22,433 bases of DNA, taken from assembly GCA_008931825.1 (NCBI GenBank), contig QXVZ01003899.1:1-22433 (forward strand), written 5' to 3'. The notes under the pieces were generated by a model. It had not been told where the DNA came from. It made no database searches and was given only the letters and a program-made list of their open reading frames with translations. Source of the DNA: Phallusia fumigata. Lineage: Eukaryota > Chordata > Ascidiacea > Phlebobranchia > Ascidiidae. Below, piece by piece: positions 1-12,000 of the stretch. Within the stretch, counting starts at the first letter, position 1; each line of letters opens with the position of its first letter. The position numbers and the translations under genes are program-made.

Positions 1-45
1 CGAAAACCCGGTATAAGTTACGCAGATCCTCGTAAATAGGTCGAC
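1..45 (-). CDS. PKD1-like exon AF (partial): start of pore region
   Basis: Acceptor AACACAG after a T-rich tract, phase 0, open to the window edge. It reads V-D-L-F-T-R-I-C-V-T-Y-T-G-F, in the place where the family has a short helix ending in a Gly-x-Phe pore motif. The rest of the pore, S6 and the cytosolic tail must lie beyond the left edge. The call rests on position, phase and weak similarity over 15 residues. Confidence 0.6.
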
Positions 46-3000
46 CTGTGTTAAAAAGTAATTGTTATGTTTTGTAAGTAGTTGGAACAGTTTAAAAAAA
101 GCCGCCAAGATGACCGAGTGGTCGGCCTTTATGTGGAGTTGAGTTTATTTCGCTTGGTGAAAGAAAACGTATAGCCACCAGGCCGATATAGATGTTTGCA
201 AGGTTATGAGTTATGGGTTATTGGTTCTAATCCTGTCTCGTTCGCTTGTGTTTCCCTGAGCAAGAAACTTAAGCGGCATTGCTCCAACTCAGTTGGACCT
301 GTTGTGTTGACCCAAATTGAAGTCACCGACTTTTAAAAATCGAAAAAATCAAATAAAAAACAACTGCGATGAGGCAGGTAGCTCGACGGTGAACCCATTA
401 TGCGCACAACGCATTTAAGACGACAATTCCGCCCAATGAGGATAAAAAATTAACAAAACAATGGTGATCCACACAAATTCTCACCCATCATTGTGGAAAA
501 CATTGTTTCAACAGTTGACACAAGTGTTCGGAAATCATCAAGATATGGACAAAATATCAAGTATCTAAAAAACAAAAGTTTTTAAGTGCACTTAAAAGCT
601 GTGAAATTAAATTTAATAATATATCAATACTTGCATTGTCTTAAATTTAACTATTTTTTATGTATCGTGTACCAACCGAAATGTGTTTTGTCGAAAAAAC
701 AACCGTCAGTTTCACCCAATTCTTATCAATAAAACAGCAAGTATAGAGGAAAAATGGGATTTACAACTTGCAATTAAGACTTTTACTAATTAACTGGGGT
801 AAAGCGACATTTTAAATTTCATATTTCAATTATGACATCACTTAATACCTGACGTCATTGGCTAACGCACATCGTTTCCAAGAGAAACAGAGTCACGAAG
901 CTTTTGAAAGACAACGTACCCGATATGCGTAAAGGCGACGAAGAAAACCAGAGCCAGGACGAAAAAACCCGGCCACTGTCTGGCGCTGTTTCGCATCACC
1001 GAAGCAAGCATCCCGGTCTTCTTGTTGAAACGCAACAACTTCAGAAACCGAACGATTCCGAAAAACGCCGAAAGCGCCAGAGCGTTTGCCACCATCGAAT
1101 CTATTGTCATCACTTGCTGGAAATTCACGAATTTGCCTGAAGAAGTAAAATTTATGTGACTTTTTTGTGTTGACTGCATTGTGATTGAGAGAAAAACTGG
1201 GAAATTGTATTCAAGCGTTTGTTTGGGTCTAGTATCCGCCGCAAACAATGAATCTGATCATTGAGCGTCTTCATGTCCATACAGGCTGGCTCCATGCTGG
1301 CCGACTGGTTATCGCGACTGTTAAGGTAATAAGCACGTTACTTTTTCTTTTTAGGTTTGTCGTTTCCTTTCTATCGACAAGAAGGCGTAGTGGTTTGCGT
1401 ACACCTTGTGATCGCAAGGTTGTGGGTTCTATTCCCGTACTGGTCGCTTGTGTTTCCCTGAGCTAAGAAACTTAAGCGGCGTTGCTTTAACCCAGTGGAA
1501 TCCGAAATTGAAGTCACCAACTCCGATAAAATAAAAAATAAAATAAAAAAATGATTCGACGGAGCAGTGACAGGCAGCTTGACAGTGCGCTGATAGTAAG
1601 CATAACGCATTTAGGCGTTATTCAAAGGATAATACATATTAATCGCAGCCTTCCCATCATCAAGACAGAGTTTTTAACTATTTTAGGACACGTATTAAAT
1701 TGTATATCCCCTGTAAGCGATACATCGCAATGTTTGAAATTAAGTTTTAATCTTTGTAGTCGCTTACGGAAAATAACTTAATTCTTACGTTTGTCTTCGT
1801 GAAAAGCGTTGATTGTGACGTTTGTAAGCACGACCCTGAAAGTGTATAATGAAGCAATCGTCCAGTCCATGCACGTGATCATGACGTCAAAGAAGTCCCA
1901 GGGATCGTCGAAGAACTGTTTCCTCTTGCGGAAGATGATGCGGATGTTCTGGTAGGTGGAGTGAAGAAGATGAATGACGAAGATGATCTGGAGAATAACG
2001 AAAATCATAGATCATAGATTTTTGTCGGTGCGAGGCAAGTTGTACTTTTTGCCGAGTTTAGTCAAAAAGTTAACGTTTTAAAAACAATAATACCAATTTT
2101 AAAAACAATACATTAATAATTCTTTTGTGAAAAAACCCAAAATATTCCGTTTTGTTGTAAAACTGAAGAATTTCCAGGTAAAAATATTATTCTATATCCC
2201 ACTCCACATAATTCTAATCAATATGACGTCACAATAAACTAAAATACACGCCCCCTTACCTGAGCGATGACCATCAAAGTGCCGTAAGCGCCCAGGTACT
2301 GGTAGAGTCGAAAAGTGACGATCGACGTAAAGGTGACTGCGGCGCCCACTGGCGGAAACTCTGTGACGAGTTGGACGCAAGTGAAGAGATTCACGTTGGG
2401 ATTGTAGACAGTGAACTCAGTGAAGACTGCCCTTGACTGGTGATTGACCCAAGCGTCGCGGAAAAGCGAATCGACCACTTGGGCTCCCGACTGTTAAAAC
2501 GAAAAAGTTTAGAAAAATTATTCATTCGCGTTCCACTTGATCTCAATGCGCACACGGCATTCTACGTTCTATATCTTATTATGTCTTGTGCGAACGGAAA
2601 AACGAATTACTTAAGAGTTCGAATTACTAAGCTCATCGTGCGATGGGTTTCGAACTATCGACTGCTTTTGCAAATAAGTTTGTTTTAATGCCTTTAGTTT
2701 ATTTGGTTGAATCACGGGGAACTACCGGAACCGAATCCGCTACATGACGTCACACACATGTATGCCATAACAATAGATTATTGCCCGTAATGCGTTTTTT
2801 CTTTCAAAACGAAACCTTTCTGATTTTACATTTCGGAGAAGCACATTTGTGTGACAAAACTCATGAAAGAAAGTGATTTTTGTGCCGCAATTTTAAGTCT
2901 TTGTTTAAACTTTTGCTCATTATTATACGATGNATGTATGCCGTAACAATAGATTATTGCCCGTAATGCGTTTTTTCTTTTTCAACGAAATTTTCCGATT

Positions 3001-6000
3001 TTACATTTCGGAGAAGCACATTTGTGTGACAAAACTCATGAAAGAAAGTGATTTTTGTGCCGCAATTTTAAGTCTTTGTTTAAACTTTTGCTCATTATTA
3101 TACGATGATGTGCAGATTTTTTGCTAGTCACCGAGCTTAAAAAATGGCGATACTCGGTACAGAGTATTCGGGTAGTGGTCCGGTTCGACCCATCTCCCAT
3201 AGTGTAGGACCAGCCAAAACTGCAGAGGTACTATCCCGCGAAACACATCATGTTGCGTGTTGACACACGATCGACGTGAGTAATGTGACGTCACAGAATA
3301 AAAAAATGGCGATGCCCGGTATCGAGTACTTAGCTCGGCTCGAATCCCTATTAAACAATCCTTTGGTTGCTCTTCCAACTTACTTCGTAATTGACGCCCA
3401 ATTCCGCGGAATAACCTCCTCCGGGATAAACCGCAATTTCACCCATGAACGGAACTCCTTTTAATTCCTTCCAGTTCTGATGTTTCCACGCTACAACCGC
3501 CGGATCTGCCGGATCGAGGTCTTCGGAATTTACGGAATTTGCGGAATCGTTCTGCTTCCAGCCAGGCAGGTAATCCCCTTTTTCCTCATCCATGAGCGAG
3601 AAGGAATCTCTACAGGACTTTTGCGTTGTTGCGGCCACTGGACAAGTTTCTGTTAAAACAAATATAACGTGAGTGTTTGCTGAACACCCATGTTTTTGTT
3701 TTTTATTTCAAGTATAATTCCTACATTTTGCGTTTGTTTGTCGCTCTTTACTTTTCTTCCATACTTTATTTTTCACGTAGTGCTGCCGGCCAAAAAACGC
3801 AAATTCGGAAAATTTGGCCTAATTTGGGAACGTTGAATCGAGCTTTCGGCGAGGCCAATTGTTAGGATGTTTTGTTTTCAGTTTAATCCAAACTGCAAGT
3901 CGAATTTTACCTCTCATTCGTAGGTCAAATCAACCAAAAGTAAAAAAAAACATCTGATTCTTTAAGGAAATTAAAAAAACAGGTACATAGAAAAAGTCAA
4001 GCTGGGGCCCTTATGAAATACAAAGTGAGAAATCTACAAGCGACTTACTTGTTTTAATCCGGACCTGTCTGAGTCGAGCAGGTCCTACGCGGTAGGATTG
4101 TTCGTCTGTGAGGAAACTTCTTTCTCTCCAAGTCTTCCTCTGTCCGTTGTACCACTGGGCAGGGTAGAGGTTGGGAAGGACGGTGTGTCGCACGAAACGC
4201 CAGAAAAACTCAACTGTTGTCACCTTGGATAGGACAAATGTACTTAAAAAATCGAAACATTGGCACGTCGGCTATTGCAGTATGTTTCACACTGGTATTA
4301 TTGTGACAATAGAAGGACAAATTTCGACGCAATAATCACATTTGGATAGTTGTCTTAAAAATTTGGTAGTTTTTAGGGAAATTGATCAATGTAAAGACAA
4401 ATATATGGATTGTCGGTTTGTTTTTTTGGGGCTTTTTTCATCTGAGAGTGTTTAGTTAACCGTAAGGATGAATAACCCTTAATTCTGTTTGGGATTGAGC
4501 TCTAATGACATTACTGGTACAGCGACAATGATTGGTAAAGATTTTAGATGTGTGGCGTGATTAGCTCTATGTTCGCTTGATAATGCCGTTGCAACAATAT
4601 GACATATCGACCCAATTTATTAAACATGACATGAACACAAACTTTTCGTTTGTGGTGCGCGGACGTGGAAAAACCAAAACAAGGAACTGACCGATTTGAG
4701 ACCGTACGTTGACTCGACGAAAGTTTTCTTCATCTGCTCATTAACCAGTTGACCGACAGAATCCCGGGTTCCGTGACACAGGAAGAGGAGGACCATGATG
4801 TAGAAGAAGTAGGAGATGACTTCCCAAATGATCTGTGACATCTTCTTCTCCTTCTCCCGGAGTCTCCGGGCTTTGCGCAACTTCCTCTTGCTCGGAGGTT
4901 TGGGAGGAACAAGATTTTTGGCCTCTTTTTCCTGGAGTTCCGATTCTGAATGTTGATTAAAGATGAATCGTGTATTTGGGTTATAGCAGTGGTTTGTAAC
5001 CAACGGCTAGCTACCCACATATGGGTAGCAGTTGGGTAATTATCTGAACCTTTTATTTCAAAATATAATGTTTTACATCGAGTATGGCAGAACTAGCAAA
5101 CTAGATAAATTGGATTTTTGGTAAACTGAATTTTGGTCTAAACAGAAATGAATAATTAAGAACTGCTGGTTGAAACAAACAGGATTTTTTTGACTTGTTG
5201 CTTCAGTTTTTATACTCTTTCAAAATATGATTCTACCGATAGTCTTTCCGGGCAAAAGCAGTCACGTGAACGAATTATTTTTATCATTTTTTTACCAGAT
5301 ATGCAACTGTAAATATATGAGAACAATTTTTAAACCACTTAAAATTGTCAATGGTTTATAAGGGTCATATTTTCAAGTGAACGGACAAAACAACAAGCAA
5401 AGCACAAGACAAACCTATGTTATCAGCGCACAAGTTGACGAACTTATTCTCTGCTTCTTTTACTTCTCGGGGATCGACGCTATCCAGCGCATTCTGATCA
5501 GGTTTCTTCAAAACAGCAGCAACGAACATGGAAAGAATGATCACCTGGATATGAGAAAGATTGCGTGTTTAGTAAAATGCGGTGTCATAAAGTTGCAAAT
5601 TTTCTCCGAAAAACATCACACTATCTCTGGTCTACAAAAGGCGTAATACCGAATAGCCAGGTTTTCGTGCATTGTTATCAACCTTTTGTACACATCAGCC
5701 CTTTAACCGGTATTTAAAGACGAAATCCCCCCACCACGGAAATTTTGTTCTTACATCAGTAGTTTATAGGGAAGTAAAACTAAGCTCAAAAACTTGTTAG
5801 ACTCTAATATTTATTACTACAAATTCATTTTTTAAACAATATTTTCCCTTACTGGGGAGTTCCCCCCGGTTGAGAACCACTCTGTCGCAGGCTTAAAATT
5901 TATCCCGTTTGGCTGGTTTAGCTTAATTTATCCCTAAAAATTGCCACTTCCATCGAAAAACATGTCGTTTTATTTTGTTAATTTCGTTTATAATGCCAGC

Positions 6001-9000
6001 GTTACTATTACAAAAAGAATTTGTTAAGATAGGTGGTCCAAGTTTGTTAGCATATGGGACCGCAGTGTAGTCTCACAAACATAAATGAGGTTTACCGGTG
6101 ACGTAGCAAATTAACTTACAAAGGTTGCATTTATGCGAGTCATGGCGATAGCTAAAACAGAACGTAAATTTTTAAACCGCCTCTGCACGACTTTAAACTC
6201 TACAGAGCTCCACAAACAAGTCAAAATAATATAGGTCACCCAATAATAAATCGCTCACTAGCAGAATTTTATTCTGAATAGTAAAGAAAACTTGACAGGC
6301 ACACATTCCAAAAGATTAAGAACTTATATTGGTTAAAGGTGTTCTGCGGATCGCTAGATATTTACGTCCAGCGACTACGCTTTGTTAAACATATTGAGCA
6401 GTTCACCTTTATCGGTTGTACGATGAAGACAGATTGCCAGAAGGACAACATCATGTTTCCAAGCCACCGGTTCGCTTTGTCTCGACCCCACTCAAAACTA
6501 AAGGAAAATAAAAAGAGAGTTTGTGATGCTTTTCTATAGGTTTTCCACCATTCTTTGTCAGCACTAACTGTCGGACATTCACAAACATTTTTGCTATCGA
6601 GCTGCATTCTATATAGAAGGTTTTATAGTGGTCTAATTTGGTTTAACTGAATAGGCTTTACTCGGTTGGAGCAATACCGGCAAATCTCTTGCTCAGGGAA
6701 ACACAAGAGACTAAGACGGGATTCGAACCAACAACCACGAAGCTATCTTTACGCACTATGCCAATACAACAAGTTGCGATCATGCAATTTGACTGAGCCC
6801 ACCACATTTTTGCAAAAAATCCCTGATTCCAATGTCTATACAAAAGGATATGTTTAAAAACATTTGTTGTTTACAAACATTAATTTTTTTACCTGTACAA
6901 AATCGCGAAGAAGCCCGATAGAATGACAGCGATCCATGTAAGTGACCAGGCAATGTACACGAACCAGTGTGGCCATTGTGCCACTGTGTTTCGAGGTCCT
7001 GATGTGTTGGGTTGTGTGTTAATCGTCCCATCCGCGTTGATTGTGTAAACAGCCTCGCATCCTCTCAAGTCCGACGGCTCAGGCAGTGATGACGCGTGGA
7101 GATGATGTTTGTCTGGAGAGACACGGGATACGAGGGTGAGAATACCAAAGAAAGTTTTGCAACAATAATATTTGCTTGGGATAAGTTAGGGTTTGTTACA
7201 ATCGTAAAAAACAACTTTGCACTGTAAATAAAACAGGGTGAAAACAAAAACAAAAGTTTGTAGTCTGACAATACGATTAAAAACGTAGAGTTTGTTTTGA
7301 AAAATAAGTGGAAGGAAATTAGAATAAAATAAGTTTTTGAGAATGTGAAAAAGGACACACAAACAACTTTGAAGTTACATTTTATCAATAAAAAATTACA
7401 ATAGAAAAAGAATGAGTAAAAAACGAATCTACAGGAGAAAAAGTAACTATTAGGAAACGAACTATGAAGTACTACATACAGCAAATTTATTTTACTAAAT
7501 TTTTAAAACAATTCTCACTTTTCGTGTTAAACTTGCGCACGGCTTCAGCGATCACTTGCTTTTCCTCGTTGTCTATCTTTTCCTGTTCCTTGGTTTTCGC
7601 TTTCTTGAACAAAGTCATGATGGTCGTGGTTACCGGGACAACCATCAGAGTGCTGCAGAAACTCGTCCACATCTGCAACGGCGATAGGCTGCAAAATAGT
7701 TTTTTGGTGAAAGTTTTAGTTGAAAACATAACTGCCCGAGAGCTTATATAGTGAATAATTGTAAGGAAAACGTTTCGACAATCGCTGATGTCATTATCGG
7801 TGCTGTTGAAGATATTTACAAACGACTGAAACCACTTCTTCGCAACCGCTTTCAGATACACCGCAAAGCACGTGTTGGACAGCCCTGCTCAGCTATTTTG
7901 GTGACAAATACACAGAATCGCTAAGCTTGTTAACTCACGTGAATGGCCCAAATTTTAGTGCCGTGGTGCCGGTTGTATCAGAGCTTCCTCCCCGCTCGAA
8001 GAACATGGCGTTTGCGATCATTGTGACAAAGAGCAAACACATGCAACATGACAACCTCTGCATACGTGTGAAGTTGCTCTTAGTCGGTCGGTAGAATAAC
8101 TGCGGAAAAATATCACGTTAAATTTTTTGGGCTACCCTTGAGTTTCTGTAATTTCATTGCTTTTCTGTTTTGTTACAAAGTTTGAATCTATTCAGTTAAA
8201 TTTGCTTTCAGCCTGTTTTGCTCGTAATGTGTGCTGGCAATGAGTTTTTCACTATGCTTTATTTTCTGCACTTCACAAAAGGGCCATTGGGCGAGTGTTG
8301 CCTTGGGCAGGGAATAATACACATTTTTGTTCACGGATCAGATTTGTGGGCTGTGCGGTTCTTTATTAACAACATTTTAACATATATTTTTTTTCAGGTG
8401 GGTTGCAGTCAGATTCAGCAGACAAAACGGATTATGCACGCGGTCAGTGCTAAAGAGAGATACGGCGCGATTAAAAATCTGGATACTACGGCCAGTACGC
8501 CAGGCCCGCAAGAGGCGTTAAACCGAATCATAGCCGGCCTTCTTCCAAACATTTATATTCAGCAAGGCGTGGACAAAGCTTGCGGTGGGATTCGAACCCA
8601 CGACAGGAGCTAATCCGGGGCTAGTGCTCGAATATGAAATACAAAACAGGACGAAATTCGGATAGAAAGCTGATATCAAACTAAATACTGCAGGTAACGA
8701 ACACACCGCATAGGGGAAATTTGAAAATACTTCCAATAATCAACATGCTCAACGAATCTGATTCTGTTGTATTCTGCTTTTTTAAAACAAACTCTGCAAT
8801 TACTCACAGATATCCACAGGTGGTCCTCAGTGAACTTTTGAGTTGTAGTAGACACGAAGAGTCGATGGAAGGCAGACATGTTTTCCGGAGTTGCCACAGG
8901 AAGAATGCGATCAACTTTTCCATCGTCATGATCTACTGCCAGCCACTCGTCACATATGAAAAAATATCTGTAAAAATATATTTTGAGGTTTAACAAGATT

Positions 9001-12000
9001 TTCAAAGATTGAAGCACCTCTTTTATTTCTTTGGTTGACACCTTTGGAAACAAAACAATTATGCATATGCTTAATACAGCAAATTTGATTAAATGATTTT
9101 ACTTAAAAATATTGATGTACATTTTGCTTTCTTTCATTACAAAGATCACAACTTAATGACCTGTTTCCATAACATGTCTAAATAGGAATCCTTAAGTTTA
9201 AAAATGCCCCTTTAGAAATAAAAAAAATTTCTAAACACTCCTGTAAAACTTTCATAAATTCTTCCACTGGAATTACAGACCGACATGACGTTATTGTTAC
9301 GTGAAAATCTTGTTCTAGCTTATGTACATGCAACAACCATCAAACCTTCCCACCTCTTTCCCAGTCGCACATTCTGCACAACGATCTGATCAAGATACCA
9401 ACTTCTGTTTTCGCCCTTGCCCGAATTATCGTGCCACACGTGGGCGTGCGTGAGCTCCCCGAGGTCTTTCGATTCGCGGATCAGGAAATGAACCACGCTG
9501 CTCCTCGTGAACGGGTGCTGATACGAATTTGATACAAATGTAATTCACGAAATGGATTGTACAAAAGCAACACAAATAATACTTGAACTTCTGATATACA
9601 ACAAGTTAAAAACGCGCTTTGTAAGATTGTGTGGGCACTTCGTACCTCTTTTTTAAAGCATATTAACACATACAAAATCATACCACAAAAACACAAAAGT
9701 CATGTTTTAAAGGGTATGTTTTTACGTAAAAAAATTATGGACTTGTTTTTTTGCCCATCACATCATGCTAGGACTTCAAGAGGATTTATGCCGCATCAGA
9801 GCCGACCTTTAAACATTGCCATTGAGCAAGGGTGGGCTTAAAAATATCTAGCCTCTGTGGGATTCGAACCCACGACAGGAGTCTATCTGGGACAGGCGCT
9901 CTACCAACTGAGCTACACAGGTACGGCGGTACGCTTGCCAAAATTCACCATATGATTCGATCATACAGTTAACACCCAAGGAATAGAAGCTTAATTAAAA
10001 ACATAACTAGCAAGGAGCTTATGAATATGCACTGACAGTGACAACAGCGATTTTTCACATTACAATGTGTTAACTAAGCATAAGCTCCCAGGCAGTTGTA
10101 TTTTTTATAAGCTGTTCTAACAAAGTATGCCAAAATATATGCTAAATACTGTTCTTAGAGTATGACAACAAAGCACCTTATATAACACAGGTCGACCTTA
10201 CAACACCTTGCACTGATGATATCACGTTACCTGGTCCTCCTTTATAGCAAGTTGTCGGACTCTACTCTTTCCATTAGCTCCGAATATGACGCAGGAAACC
10301 TTGGAATGAGTAGCAGCCGACCTTCCGTGTCCGGTGAAAACCGTCACCTGATACAAGTGCTTGTCCTCCTTCCTGTTGTCCAGGGTCGATTTGAGACTCC
10401 ACTGGTTATAGGGAAAATATATTGGTTGAGTTGTGGAAGGATAGAAAAATCGAAAGGGTTTAATTTTGGGAAAATTTATTGCAAAAATAGGCACATTATA
10501 TAGAATACTTGCAAAATTAAAAACAAACTATGTAAAAAAATGTTCATCAAAAACAAAAAACGTTTTCCAGTAATTATAGAATAAATTTATCGGAAGAAAG
10601 TAAAGCGGCGTAAAAAGGGTTTCATTTATCGTGCAGAAATGGGCACATTAGAAAGAATTCATAAAAAATTGACAAAGCTCGGTTTAAAAAGTTGCTTGTC
10701 ATCAAAAACTGATACGTTTCAACTAATTGCAGAAGAAATCATATAGGTTGCGTAACAGAAAAAATCGCATCTTTCAAAGACACAGAGAAATGTAAAGTTA
10801 TTTAATGTTATGGTAGTAACAGGCAAAGTTAAGGTTCCTATCAAGTTTATCTTGTGCTCGCAAGGTTGTGGGTTCTAATCCTGTCTCGGTCGCTAGTGTT
10901 TCCCTGAGCAAGACCCAGTGGAACCCGATGGGTTGACCCAAATTACAGTTACCTCGCCAAAATTACAAAATTACAAAAAATTGCAAAAACTTTTCCTTGA
11001 AATTACATTGAATTCCAAATTGTACGAGACCTACGCAGCAAAACGACCTTGTTTTTTGGCAAAAAAGAATTGTAACTTCAGGAACATTTATCATCTAAAA
11101 ATTGGAAACATTACAATAAACGCTTCACTGTTCGTCGAAAACTGACACGTTATGCAGGCAGAACACCAAGCTATCAACATTCCTCACTCACCTTTTTCGC
11201 ATCACTGACGTCCATGCGGTTCGCCCACACCAGCATAATAACATACAGAATCACAAAGGAGATGACGGTCGCAAATACAGCGGGATTGTCGGCGATGTCG
11301 ACCTTCGCCCAAACAGTGGCAAAGTTGATGGTGTTCGGTGGAACAAAGAACTCTGCACTGAAGACTGATGTCGCTGAGAGCCTTGTGCAAACGCACTCTG
11401 TTACTTCTGGTGTGCTTCGGCTATCAACCTTGGACCACGAAGCATAGGGTATTTATAATTACACATAAAATAGGTATGAATTAGTGTTTCTTAACCGCGC
11501 TCTGTAGCTCTTAATACACTAGTGTTATTATAATCATTTATTCGGTGGAGGATTTTTAGTTGAGTTATTCATAAAAGGTTTTTAGGTAGACCAGTGGTTT
11601 TGATACGCTTGTCCGCGCGAAGCTCCGCTTCTTATCCACCGCACTTACCCTGCATCCGTCTCCCGTCCACTTCTTCTTCTCCTGATCAAATCTCCTGCAT
11701 CCGGGAGTGGCGATGAGCAGATGATAAGTTGTCGAATTCTTCATCCCGATTGAACGCCTCCTCCTCACACGCCCCCCAGTGGACGGTTGAGTTACATTCA
11801 CTACACGCAATATAGGTGTGAAAAGTTTCATAGTCACAATGGTCAGAGGCGCTGGAGCCATATTCCTTATCGTAAAAACTCTTTAAAGGGATTCGGGAGT
11901 GTCCAGGGTTAGTAACTCCGCGACAAAAAGTTGTAATTGTGACGTAACAATCAACCATAGTCTTGTTACACGTCATCAAAATCATTAGATTGAAATTATT

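Noticed and set aside
1137..1325. Possible extra coding exon between AD and AE (open minus-strand frame after a TTAACAG acceptor near 1308)
   Set aside because: Its open frame needs two carried bases while exon AD supplies one, and exon AE joins AD directly in phase with good family alignment.
4986..5884. Single hAT element bounded by CAGTGGTTTGTAACC and GGTTGAGAACCACTC
   Set aside because: It would have to contain exon Y, which carries conserved TM5 coding sequence. The two ends are better seen as separate fragments.
7065..7484. 139-codon minus-strand frame rich in Phe, Ser and Leu
   Set aside because: It is the complement of an A-rich intron; the composition is that of low-complexity DNA and it overlaps exon W in another frame.
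7780..7875. Minus-strand frame reading V-Y-L-K-A-V-A-K-K-W-F upstream of exon V
   Set aside because: It has no matching acceptor or donor, and exon U joins exon V in phase with conserved sequence on both sides. The nearby GGGCTGTCCAACACG looks like a repeat end.
8218..8613. 131-codon plus-strand frame
   Set aside because: It crosses a tRNA-like repeat, shows no domain or splice support, and lies in a host intron.
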